A DNA stretch of 64,000 nucleotides from Lachnospiraceae bacterium (GTDB lineage: Bacteria; Bacillota; Clostridia; Lachnospirales; Lachnospiraceae), in NCBI GenBank assembly GCA_017437065.1, contig JAFSBX010000131.1:1-64000 (forward strand), in the 5' to 3' direction. Position numbers and translations under genes: made by a program. Of the stretch, positions 25,202 to 32,982 are shown one piece after another. The notes under the pieces were generated by a model. It was not told the DNA's origin. It saw nothing but the letters and a program-made list of their open reading frames with translations, and did no database searches. Every line of letters starts with the position of its first letter. Position 1 is the stretch's first letter.

Positions 25202-26065
25202 ATGGATTATATCTTAGAAGTACAAAATTTATGTAAAACATATCCTGATAAAAATTTTATGTTAAATAATATATCTTTTGGTGTAAATAAAGGGACGATT
25301 GTCGGGCTGGTAGGAAAAAATGGTGCAGGAAAAAGTACAACAATTAATACCATATTGAACATTATAAATAAAGACAGAGGGGTTATCAAATTATTTGGTA
25401 AAGAGATAAGTGATGCGGAAATTGATGTCCGCAATGATATAGCAGTTGTATTTGATAATATTAATTTTAATGAAGAACTGACGCCTAAAAAGCTTGAAAA
25501 AGTTCTAAGTGAAGTATATAAAAACTGGGATAAAGAAGCGTTTTATCAGTTACTTAGCAGGTTTGATATACCTTACGATAAAAAAATCAAGACGTTTTCC
25601 CGCGGTATGACAATGAAATTATCAATTGGCGTTGCTCTTTCGCATAAGGCAAGGTTGCTGATTTTAGATGAGGCAACAGCAGGACTTGATCCGGTTGTAC
25701 GTGAAGAAATTCTGGATATTTTTCTGGAATTTATCGAAGATGAAAACAATGCAATTTTATTATCTTCACATATTTCAAGTGACCTTGAAAAAGTTGCTGA
25801 TTATATTGTTTTTATCGATAATGGAACGATTATTTTGAATGAAACAAAAGACCGGCTGCTTTATGAGTATGGAATTGTCCGAATGAAACAAAAAGACTTT
25901 GAGAGTTTGGATAAAGCGGAATACATAGCTTTCAGGAAAAGAGGATTACAGTTTGAAGCTTTGGTTTCAAATAAAAAACAATTCGCGAAAAAGTATCCGG
26001 ATGTTGTGGTTGACAATACAACCATAGATGAAATGCTGGCATTGCTTACAAAGGGGGAAAAGTGA
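25202..26065 (+). CDS. ABC transporter ATP-binding protein (YtrB-like)
   Basis: 287 aa. Walker A GKNGAGKSTT (near residue 39), signature FSRGMTMKLS, Walker B LLILDEATAGLDP and H-loop SSHIS, followed by an ~80-aa C-terminal regulatory extension usual in this exporter class. GntR-YtrA plus this ATPase plus a small permease is the standard immunity or stress-export arrangement. Its stop overlaps the permease start by 1 nt. Confidence 0.9.
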   Translation: MDYILEVQNLCKTYPDKNFMLNNISFGVNKGTIVGLVGKNGAGKSTTINTILNIINKDRGVIKLFGKEISDAEIDVRNDIAVVFDNINFNEELTPKKLEKVLSEVYKNWDKEAFYQLLSRFDIPYDKKIKTFSRGMTMKLSIGVALSHKARLLILDEATAGLDPVVREEILDIFLEFIEDENNAILLSSHISSDLEKVADYIVFIDNGTIILNETKDRLLYEYGIVRMKQKDFESLDKAEYIAFRKRGLQFEALVSNKKQFAKKYPDVVVDNTTIDEMLALLTKGEK

Positions 26066-26721
26066 TGAAAGGACTTATAAGACATAATATCTATTCTGTA
26101 GCGGATAAGATGAAACTGACAATCATCATAAATGTAATCGTAACGCTCGCATTTGCCATGGTAGGCATGTTTAACAAAGTAGTTTATTCGTGGGCAGCAG
26201 TTGTTATTTTATTGCAAATTTCAATTTATGCCGTGCAGGCTGTTTCGACATTACAGACAGATGCAAATTCTCAGTGGAATAAGTTTGAAATTACAATGCC
26301 GGTCAGACGAAAAGATGTGATAGGAGCCAGATACATTGGGTTTATATTATGTGGAATTGTTGGTATTATTACAACATTAGTAACAATTGGAGTATTTTAT
26401 TTATTTCAAACAAATGTAAACTTTGAAAGAGTAATATTCAGTGTTACTTTTGGAGTGGTACTTCTATTGTTAGTTCCTGCACTTACCCACCCATTGCTTT
26501 TGATTTTTGGGATAGATAAATCGGAAACAATGTCAGTGATTTCAATTTTTGCAGCAACTGTTTTGTATGTTGGTTCTTCAATGCTGTTTAATCTGGTATT
26601 ACCTGATTTAAGTAATGGGGATCTTATTTTCAGGGGGATGATTATCATTATAAGTGGTATATTGTTTGCAATTTCTTATGTAATTTCCAAACAGCTATAC
26701 CAAAAAAGGGAGCTTAATTAA
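26065..26721 (+). CDS. ABC-2 permease partner of the YtrB-like ATPase
   Basis: 218 aa with six predicted membrane segments. It opens MKGLIRHNIYSVADKMKLTI and includes WNKFEITMPVRRKDVIGARY, a stretch characteristic of the small ABC-2 permeases paired with YtrA-type operons. It probably expels the lanthipeptide or another envelope-active compound. ATG 26065 follows AAAGGGGG; a GTG immediately upstream is also in frame. Confidence 0.85.
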   Translation: MKGLIRHNIYSVADKMKLTIIINVIVTLAFAMVGMFNKVVYSWAAVVILLQISIYAVQAVSTLQTDANSQWNKFEITMPVRRKDVIGARYIGFILCGIVGIITTLVTIGVFYLFQTNVNFERVIFSVTFGVVLLLLVPALTHPLLLIFGIDKSETMSVISIFAATVLYVGSSMLFNLVLPDLSNGDLIFRGMIIIISGILFAISYVISKQLYQKRELN

Positions 26722-26750
26722 TTGTGTTTCAAGGTTAGGAGATGAAGTAA

Positions 26751-29306
26751 GTGAGTTACGATACGATGGGAAAATATTTAAATTATATCCATGCTGATTC
26801 GAACTATTACAAAAGAAGGGTTGCCGTTTCCGAAAAACAATTAGAAGTAGAAGGATTAACGGATGACTGGAAAATAACCGATGATGAAACATGGCGTTTC
26901 TATAATAACAGAAAGAGTCACCTGATGGAACAGGGATGGAAAATCCACATTAGCAGTCGTTATGAAGATATCGAAGAAATGCTGAAAGTAGTAGCAGATA
27001 TTCTGATTCCCATGAAGATATCATTCAAGCATTTGAAATCTAAGGAAATCGTATATTCCTGTTATTCAAAAAATGCGAATCGTCTGGTGGCCGGAAAGTT
27101 CATTACAGTTTATCCTGACGATAAACAATTTTTGCCACTATTGGATACACTATATACACAATTACAACAATTTAAAGATGGTCCTTATATACTTACTGAT
27201 AAGCAGTGGAAGGACAGTAATATCTATTATCGATATGGTGCTTTTGTAAAGATGTTATCCGATAAAAATGAGCTGTGTATTAAAGATCCTACCGGTAAAT
27301 TAATTCCTGATGTAAGAAGTGCGTCTTACTATCTGCCGGAGTTTGTAGTTGAGCCGGAAGAATTGAAAAGGGCAGAAAAAATGTTCAATCCTCCCGCTAA
27401 AAAAGAGAATAAACTGGCAGCCTATGAGATTGAGAAAACAATACGATACTCGAATGCGGGTGGAATTTATTTAGCCAGACGAAAGGATACAAAAAAACAG
27501 TACATAATTAAAGAAGCAAGAAATGCGGTAGGGTTAGATTCAAAGTACAAAACAGCATTAGACAGATTAGAGAATGAAAATCACTTTTTAGATGCAACTT
27601 CCCGGATTGATGGCGTAGTTAAGAAAGTTGATTTCTTCAAAATATGGAAACATACTTTTTTGGTAGAAGAATATGTTGAAGGAGATTCGCTGGCTCAGTG
27701 GATAGCCGGAAATTATCCTTTTACGAAGAAAGATAATGTGGATTTGTACTTTTCCAATTCGTTAAAAATCATGAATGATATTAAAGAAACACTGATTAAA
27801 ATGCATGATGCGGGTGTTTCCATGTGTGACCTGCAGCCACACAATATTCTGATAGATGAGAACTACAATATTAAAATTATTGATTTGGAAACAGCTGCGG
27901 ATGTAGAGGATAAACAAGAGTCCTCTATGGCTACCAAAGGATACTATGATAAAAGAAACGACACCGGCAGGGATAAAGACTGGTATTCATTAAATAGAAT
28001 TTTTCAATATATGCTAATACCAATCGGAGCAGTTTATGATTTCGATATGAAACTTAATACTGTACATTGCCGATGGATTAGGGAACAGTTTGGATCAGCC
28101 AATTTTGAAAAGTTTCTTGAATTTCAAAAGAACACGTTAAAATACATATCAAAATCAAAAGAAATTTTTGAATCTACATATGATGATTGTGTCAAAAACA
28201 ATACGTCCGATATGATGTTGGAGGTAGCAAAAGATAAACTGTTAAAAGGTCTTATTTACAACTGTGATGATACATCGGAGAGTCTGATTAACGGGGATAT
28301 TCGACAGTTTGAATATGATTGTGGGTTATTTAACTTATTAACAGGTGGTTTTGGAGCAATTACAGTCTTAAACAAATATAATTATACTTCACCCATAATT
28401 AAGCAATGGATTGAAAAAACAATACCGGTCATAACAGATAACGAGTATAATCCGGGTCTGTTAACAGGCAGAGCAGGTATTGCATGTACGCTGTTCGAAA
28501 GTGGATATATAAATGAAGCCAAAACACTGATGGAACTCATTATAAAATCCTATGATGCAACAATGCAGGATTTGACATTGCGATCAGGTATTTCAGGTAT
28601 TGGACTGGCTTTGGTGGCTTTTTATAAGGCAACAGATCATAAGGAATATCTGGATGAGGCGGAAAAAATAGCGGCTATAATCGAAGAAAGAATAAAGGAG
28701 GAAGCTCCTTTGGCAACTTCGGATTGGGAAAGCTCTGAGACGGGATTAATTGACGGATATTCGGGAATGTCATTATTATTTTCTGCAATTTACGGATGTA
28801 CAAAAAAGACACAATATTTTGATTTTTCCAAAGAGTTAATATTTATGGATTTAGATAAATCTTTTCAATCTGACAGGGATGGTTCCTTGCAGACGCTGGA
28901 TGCGGACAAGCTGTTACCATATTTGCGGAGCGGTAGTATAGGTATCGGAGTAGCGATAAAGACTTTAAATAATGTGGGTGAGGAACAGGTATACACTGAG
29001 GAGTTGGAATCTATATTAAAAGTCGCGGATTATCGCTGCTGTTACGAGGCGGGCTTTTTGGATGGTATTGGTGGATTTTTTCTATGCCAATGCATAGATC
29101 ACAATAAAAAAGATTATATGGAAAAGGCATATGAGAAATTAAAACTCTTTTTAGTACAGAAGGAGGACAAGCTGTTTCTGCCGGCAAAATATTTTTATAA
29201 ATTATCACTGGATATGTATTCAGGAAGTGCGGGAGTACTGGCAGCAATATATTCAGCAGAGAAAGAAAATCCATTAGGATGGCTTCCTTTAATAGAATGT
29301 CTTTAA
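26751..29306 (+). CDS. Class III lanthipeptide synthetase (LanKC)
   Basis: 851 aa in three domains. Residues 1 to about 215 are the lyase domain. A Ser/Thr-kinase-like domain follows (about 225-480), with YIIKEARN, the catalytic D360-L-Q-P-H-N365 and IIDLETA. The LanC-like cyclase (about 500-851) has GXXG repeats (LTGRAGIACTLF, GLIDGYSGMSLLF, GFLDGIGGFFL) but no zinc-binding CHG motif, the feature that separates class III from class IV. The enzyme phosphorylates and eliminates Ser/Thr, then adds Cys to form lanthionine or labionin. GTG start nine nt after GGAG. Three precursor genes follow. Confidence 0.93.
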   Translation: MSYDTMGKYLNYIHADSNYYKRRVAVSEKQLEVEGLTDDWKITDDETWRFYNNRKSHLMEQGWKIHISSRYEDIEEMLKVVADILIPMKISFKHLKSKEIVYSCYSKNANRLVAGKFITVYPDDKQFLPLLDTLYTQLQQFKDGPYILTDKQWKDSNIYYRYGAFVKMLSDKNELCIKDPTGKLIPDVRSASYYLPEFVVEPEELKRAEKMFNPPAKKENKLAAYEIEKTIRYSNAGGIYLARRKDTKKQYIIKEARNAVGLDSKYKTALDRLENENHFLDATSRIDGVVKKVDFFKIWKHTFLVEEYVEGDSLAQWIAGNYPFTKKDNVDLYFSNSLKIMNDIKETLIKMHDAGVSMCDLQPHNILIDENYNIKIIDLETAADVEDKQESSMATKGYYDKRNDTGRDKDWYSLNRIFQYMLIPIGAVYDFDMKLNTVHCRWIREQFGSANFEKFLEFQKNTLKYISKSKEIFESTYDDCVKNNTSDMMLEVAKDKLLKGLIYNCDDTSESLINGDIRQFEYDCGLFNLLTGGFGAITVLNKYNYTSPIIKQWIEKTIPVITDNEYNPGLLTGRAGIACTLFESGYINEAKTLMELIIKSYDATMQDLTLRSGISGIGLALVAFYKATDHKEYLDEAEKIAAIIEERIKEEAPLATSDWESSETGLIDGYSGMSLLFSAIYGCTKKTQYFDFSKELIFMDLDKSFQSDRDGSLQTLDADKLLPYLRSGSIGIGVAIKTLNNVGEEQVYTEELESILKVADYRCCYEAGFLDGIGGFFLCQCIDHNKKDYMEKAYEKLKLFLVQKEDKLFLPAKYFYKLSLDMYSGSAGVLAAIYSAEKENPLGWLPLIECL

Positions 29307-29380
29307 ACAGGTCATTGTTCGGAAGTATTTCTGAATTGACATAAAATGTTTATATTCAAAGAAAGGAGGAGTACATATTC

Positions 29381-29524
29381 ATGAGTGAAAAAGACATGGT
29401 TCTGGCTTTACAGGAAAATGAACCGGAAGCGACGGCTCTTGGGACGCTTACCATTACGGTAACTATTACAACAAGAGTGACTATTGGCTGGTCAACAGCA
29501 AGTAACAACTGTGACAACGGGTAA
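29381..29524 (+). CDS. Class III lanthipeptide precursor 1 (variant)
   Basis: 47-aa peptide with an AAAGGAGGAG ribosome site. The leader MSEKDMVLALQENEPEATA has the VLxLQ motif recognised by LanKC enzymes. The core contains LGTLTITVTITTRVTIG and then WSTASNNCDNG, in which Ser-Thr-Ala-Ser-Asn-Asn-Cys fits the labionin pattern S-X2-S-X2-C. It differs from the two copies downstream in leader and N-terminal core but keeps the labionin block unchanged. Confidence 0.92.
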   Translation: MSEKDMVLALQENEPEATALGTLTITVTITTRVTIGWSTASNNCDNG

Positions 29525-29577
29525 AACAATTTGTAACTTGTAAAAATGTGTAAAAGGTGATGAAAGGGGAAACAAAT

Positions 29578-29715
29578 ATGAGCGAAAAAGATATGGTTTT
29601 ATCATTACAGGACAATGAGGAAGTAAGCGTAAAAGCTATTCCGATTACAATTACAACAATAACAACAGTAACTATTGGCTGGTCAACAGCAAGCAATAAC
29701 TGCGATAACAAATAA
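29578..29715 (+). CDS. Class III lanthipeptide precursor 2
   Basis: 45 aa, ribosome site AAAGGGGAAA. The leader MSEKDMVLSLQDNEEVSVKA carries the LSLQ recognition motif. The core IPITITTITTVTIG is almost only Ile, Val and Thr, followed by WSTASNNCDNK with the S-X2-S-X2-C labionin motif. It has nine Ser/Thr and one Cys in the core, so several dehydro residues could remain unless they are reduced or left unmodified. Its protein is identical to precursor 3. Confidence 0.93.
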   Translation: MSEKDMVLSLQDNEEVSVKAIPITITTITTVTIGWSTASNNCDNK

Positions 29716-29751
29716 TATAATTTATAAAAAGTGTAAAAGGAGAGAAAAAAT

Positions 29752-29889
29752 ATGAGCGAAAAAGATATGGTTTTATCATTACAGGACAATGAAGAAGTAA
29801 GTGTAAAAGCTATTCCGATTACAATTACAACAATAACAACAGTGACTATCGGCTGGTCAACAGCAAGCAACAATTGCGATAACAAATAA
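29752..29889 (+). CDS. Class III lanthipeptide precursor 3 (identical to precursor 2)
   Basis: 45 aa with the same amino-acid sequence as precursor 2 and only a few synonymous base changes; the two units repeat with a 174-bp period including the untranslated GTGTAAAAGG leader. A recent tandem duplication, probably raising precursor dose. Ribosome site AAAGGAGAG. Followed by a hairpin and the exporter gene. Confidence 0.93.
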   Translation: MSEKDMVLSLQDNEEVSVKAIPITITTITTVTIGWSTASNNCDNK

Positions 29890-29894
29890 TATTA

Positions 29895-29937
29895 ACCCAT
29901 GTCGGAGGCAAAGATTTCTTTGTATTCCGACATGGGT
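29895..29937 (+). other. Intercistronic hairpin after the lanthipeptide precursors
   Basis: ACCCATGTCGGA (29895-29906) and TCCGACATGGGT (29926-29937) form a perfect 12-bp stem. No T tract follows, so full termination is unlikely; a partial terminator or an RNA-stabilising structure that keeps precursor mRNA more abundant than exporter mRNA is more plausible. Confidence 0.75.
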
Positions 29938-29981
29938 ATCATTAGCATGAGATGTTGTTTGTATTCAATGGGAGAAAATCT

Positions 29982-31589
29982 ATGAGGAAATACTTCTTTT
30001 TCTTAAAAAAATATTACAAAAAGCTAATTATATTATCGGTAGTTGTCCTATTTAGTTCTGTAATAAATATAATGCTTACGTTTTTGTCAGGAGCTTATCT
30101 TGATGTTTTGGTTGAAAATGCTACATTGCAGAAATTACTTTTTTTGTGTTTTCTTTTTTTAGGAGCTTCATGTATTAATTTAGTACTGCAATATTTAATA
30201 TCCTATATTATGACACCTACAACTGAAAAGTTGATATTTGATATAAAAACATATTTATTAAAACATCTTAGAAGTATTCCGGTACTGAAATATAAGGAAT
30301 ACAATGTTGCTTATCTTTCTAAGAGAATTGAAGATGATTCACGTATTATCAGTCAGTTTTTTATAGATAATTATATTTCATTAATTATTAAAGGAATCGA
30401 AATTATTACGATATTCATTTTGGTATTTAATATTAACAGTTATGTCAGTGCTTTGATGTTTATATTTTTACCGTTATACTTTATGGTTTATAAAAAAATG
30501 AAAAAGTCTCTTTTTGATAAAAACATGATAGCCAGAGAAAAAAGTAATACGCTATTTCAAGATTATACATATCAATTGGAGTATCTGGAAGAAAGTGTTA
30601 TTAATGCAAATTTTGAAAATGATGACAGAATATTGGAACAAAAGTTTGGTGATTACATAAATAGTATAAACTCCTTAGTTAAAGTAAACAGCAAGCTAAC
30701 CTGTTCTCAAAATTTTATAATAGCAGCTATGAATATTTGTGTATTCATAGTAGGTGGAATCAGTGTTATAAATGGAAATACCACAGTGGGCGGATTATCT
30801 GTTTTGATGTCATATTTTATGCAATTAATAAAAAATATAACATATTATATTCAATTAGGTCAGAAATATCAATCTATTAAAGCTTCGATCCATAGAATTG
30901 ATGAAATACTAAACATTCCTATTACGACAAATGGAACAAATCTGTGTAAAAGTATAGATCATATTGAAGCAAATATCAGTTTTGAAATTTTGAACCAGCA
31001 AATATTGTCAAATGTGATATTTGAATCTGTAACAGGTGATGTTATAGGAATAGTAGGCAACAATGGAAGTGGTAAATCAACATTAACTAAGGTGTTAATG
31101 GGAATCTATGATAGTAATAGTAAAATTGTGATTAATGAGAAAACCAATATGAACGATATAGATCTTTTTTCTATGAGAAGGGATATTATTTCTTATGTTC
31201 CACAGAAAATATCATATCGGGATGTTATGGTTGCGGATGTATTTGGCCAGGAAGGTATACTGATGCATGAGCAATTAATTGAGCTGTTTTCGGGATTAGG
31301 TATTCCGTTTTCGAATGAAGAACTGATTTTTATTCAAAGTAATTGGATGAAAAAAGTAAATGAATTGTCAGGTGGAGACCAGCAGTTTATTTCCATTTTG
31401 CATACAGTTATCAAACAAAAGAAAGTGATTATCTTTGATGAGCCGACAGCAAATTTAGATTTTCAGCGTGTAGAATTTTTTTGTAAAATAATTAATCTTT
31501 TAAAAGTAAACAAAATGATATTTATTATTAGTCATGATAATGAATTGGATAAATTGTTTACCCAAAAGATTAAACTTTCCAAATTATAA
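29982..31589 (+). CDS. ABC exporter with fused membrane and ATPase domains (lanthipeptide export)
   Basis: 535 aa. An N-terminal six-helix membrane domain (starting MRKYFFFLKKYYKKLIILSV) then an ATPase with Walker A GNNGSGKSTL, signature LSGGDQQFI, Walker B VIIFDEPTANLDF and H-loop ISHD. There is no C39 peptidase domain at the N terminus, so it does not remove the leader itself. Position behind the precursors marks it as the peptide exporter. ATG 29982 follows GGGAGAAAA; upstream in-frame codons lie in the hairpin region. Confidence 0.9.
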   Translation: MRKYFFFLKKYYKKLIILSVVVLFSSVINIMLTFLSGAYLDVLVENATLQKLLFLCFLFLGASCINLVLQYLISYIMTPTTEKLIFDIKTYLLKHLRSIPVLKYKEYNVAYLSKRIEDDSRIISQFFIDNYISLIIKGIEIITIFILVFNINSYVSALMFIFLPLYFMVYKKMKKSLFDKNMIAREKSNTLFQDYTYQLEYLEESVINANFENDDRILEQKFGDYINSINSLVKVNSKLTCSQNFIIAAMNICVFIVGGISVINGNTTVGGLSVLMSYFMQLIKNITYYIQLGQKYQSIKASIHRIDEILNIPITTNGTNLCKSIDHIEANISFEILNQQILSNVIFESVTGDVIGIVGNNGSGKSTLTKVLMGIYDSNSKIVINEKTNMNDIDLFSMRRDIISYVPQKISYRDVMVADVFGQEGILMHEQLIELFSGLGIPFSNEELIFIQSNWMKKVNELSGGDQQFISILHTVIKQKKVIIFDEPTANLDFQRVEFFCKIINLLKVNKMIFIISHDNELDKLFTQKIKLSKL

Positions 31590-31593
31590 AATT

Positions 31594-31623
31594 GAGGGAG
31601 AATGCTTTGCACTCTCCCCTTTT
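31594..31623. terminator. Terminator between the lanthipeptide exporter and ferredoxin genes
   Basis: GGGAGA(A)TGC-TTT-GCA(C)TCTCCC followed by CTTTT. It lies between convergent genes, so it may work on both strands. Confidence 0.85.
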
Positions 31624-31648
31624 AAGTACTGCTTAAATTTGAAATTTA

Positions 31649-31819
31649 TTATGCCTGTTCAATTGTACCTGTAGGGCAAGCACCAGCGCAAGAACCACAA
31701 TCGATACATGTATCCGGGTTGATTTCGAATTTTCCATCTCCCATGCTGATTGCACCAACAGGACACTGAGCTTCACAAGCACCACATGCTACACAAGCAT
31801 CACCAATACAATATGCCAT
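31649..31819 (-). CDS. 2[4Fe-4S] ferredoxin
   Basis: 56-aa protein with two classical clusters: CVACGACEAQCP (residues 9-20) and CIDCGSCAGACP (about 38-49), each CxxCxxCxxxCP. This is a clostridial-type low-potential electron carrier. Start ATG 31819 follows AGGAGG. It lies 123 nt downstream of the PFL activase on the same strand; the activase needs reduced ferredoxin or flavodoxin to cleave S-adenosylmethionine, so the pairing may be functional. Confidence 0.95.
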   Translation of the reverse strand: MAYCIGDACVACGACEAQCPVGAISMGDGKFEINPDTCIDCGSCAGACPTGTIEQA

Positions 31820-31942
31820 ACTAATATCCTCCTTGTATTTACCAAAATATTTGATATAAATTTATCAATATCTAGAAACTATTTTAATATAAAACTTGTT
31901 TGAAAACAAGTAAAAATCAAAAAAAGATAAGGAAATTATTGA

Positions 31943-32701
31943 TTAAATTCCCAATTCTTCACGGCGTTTTCTGATACCATTAAGAATTACCTGCTTTTTC
32001 TCGACTACAGCGTCCTTTTCCATGGCAGGGATGCCTTTCAGTTTATAGTTCATACCAAGTTTTTCGTACTTGGTTTCACCCATGGTGTGATATGGGAGTA
32101 CATCAAGAGCCTTTAAATTCTTAAGTTTTCCGATAAAGTAACCAAGCTTATATAAATATTCATCATCATCCGTAATCGTTGGAACGACTACATGACGTAT
32201 CCAAACAGGTACATTTTTTTCGTCAAGATACTCTGCAAAGGCGAGAATACCTTCGTTTGGCTGAGCGGTCAGTTCTTTATGTTTCTCGGAATCAATATGT
32301 TTGATGTCCAGCATCACGAGGTCTGTCAGAGTCATTAAATGGTCTAATTTTGCCAGCCATTCAGGACTATTTGTTGTTTTGTATGCGATACCGGAAGAAT
32401 CGATACAAGTATGAATGTCTTTTTCTTTAGCAAGTGTAAATAATTCAATAAGAAAATCTACCTGCATGAGTGGTTCGCCACCGGTAACAGTAATACCGCC
32501 ACCTCTGTAAAAACTTTTGTTACGTTCATATTGTTCAATAATGTAAGAGGGTTCCATTTCTGTGCCGCCATTCATTTCCCATGTATCAGGGTTGTGGCAG
32601 TAAGCACAGCGCATAGGACAGCCTTGTACAAAAACAACGAAGCGCACGCCGGGACCGTCTACAGTTCCAAAACTCTCAAGTGAATGTATTCTACCTTTCA
32701 T
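31943..32701 (-). CDS. pflA: Pyruvate formate-lyase activating enzyme
   Basis: About 252 aa. Opens MKGRIHSLESFGTVDGPGVR, then the radical SAM motif CPMRCAYC (CxxxCxxC), then ITVTGGEPLMQ and VWIRHVVVPTITD. It installs the glycyl radical on pyruvate formate-lyase using S-adenosylmethionine. ATG 32701 gives better spacing from AAAGG than ATG 32707. The target enzyme is encoded about 11 kb away (43763-46310), not adjacent as in many bacteria. Confidence 0.95.
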   Translation of the reverse strand: MKGRIHSLESFGTVDGPGVRFVVFVQGCPMRCAYCHNPDTWEMNGGTEMEPSYIIEQYERNKSFYRGGGITVTGGEPLMQVDFLIELFTLAKEKDIHTCIDSSGIAYKTTNSPEWLAKLDHLMTLTDLVMLDIKHIDSEKHKELTAQPNEGILAFAEYLDEKNVPVWIRHVVVPTITDDDEYLYKLGYFIGKLKNLKALDVLPYHTMGETKYEKLGMNYKLKGIPAMEKDAVVEKKQVILNGIRKRREELGI

Positions 32702-32815
32702 AATCATAAACCTTTCTATCTATAATGTCTAAGTATACTATTCACAGATAGAAAAAGCCAGTGATGGCTTAGAAAAAATACAATGTTTTTTATGAAAAAT
32801 AATGGTAATAAAATT

Positions 32816-32863
32816 AAAAAGGTGTCATATTTTTAGATTTTTCTAAAAATATGACACCTTTTT
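32816..32863. terminator. 22-bp perfect hairpin in a divergent intergenic region
   Basis: The left arm begins AAAAAGGTGTCATATTTT and the right arm (32842-32863) is its exact complement, with a 4-nt T loop and a T or A tract on each side. It has the form of a bidirectional intrinsic terminator but lies between two divergent promoters (pflA and the GH16 gene), so it may insulate, attenuate a leader or end a small RNA. Confidence 0.7.
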
Positions 32864-32926
32864 AAAAATACAGAACTCAAAAGTTTTGTTAAAAAATTAT
32901 AAAATCATATACGTGAAAAAGATTAT

Positions 32927-32965
32927 AGTAGGCAAAACAACCAATTGCCTGCTTCTTTTATTTTA
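32927..32965 (+). terminator. Terminator-like hairpin in the GH16 leader
   Basis: AGTAGGCAA (32927-32935) pairs with TTGCCTGCT (32945-32953) and is followed by a T-rich tract, ending just 6 nt before the AAAGGAGG ribosome site. It could act as an attenuator or could hide the ribosome site. No regulator is evident. Confidence 0.5.
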
Positions 32966-32982
32966 TTAAAGGAGGAAAAATG

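Noticed and set aside
29481-29885. 134-aa open frame on the minus strand across the precursor genes, with a repeated internal sequence
   Set aside because: It is the antisense shadow of the tandem lanthipeptide precursors. The apparent repeat is the 174-bp duplication, and it has no ribosome site or plausible start.
29546-29889. Short direct repeats resembling a CRISPR or satellite array
   Set aside because: The repeats are only two coding units of 174 bp and encode identical peptides. There are no spacers and no cas genes.
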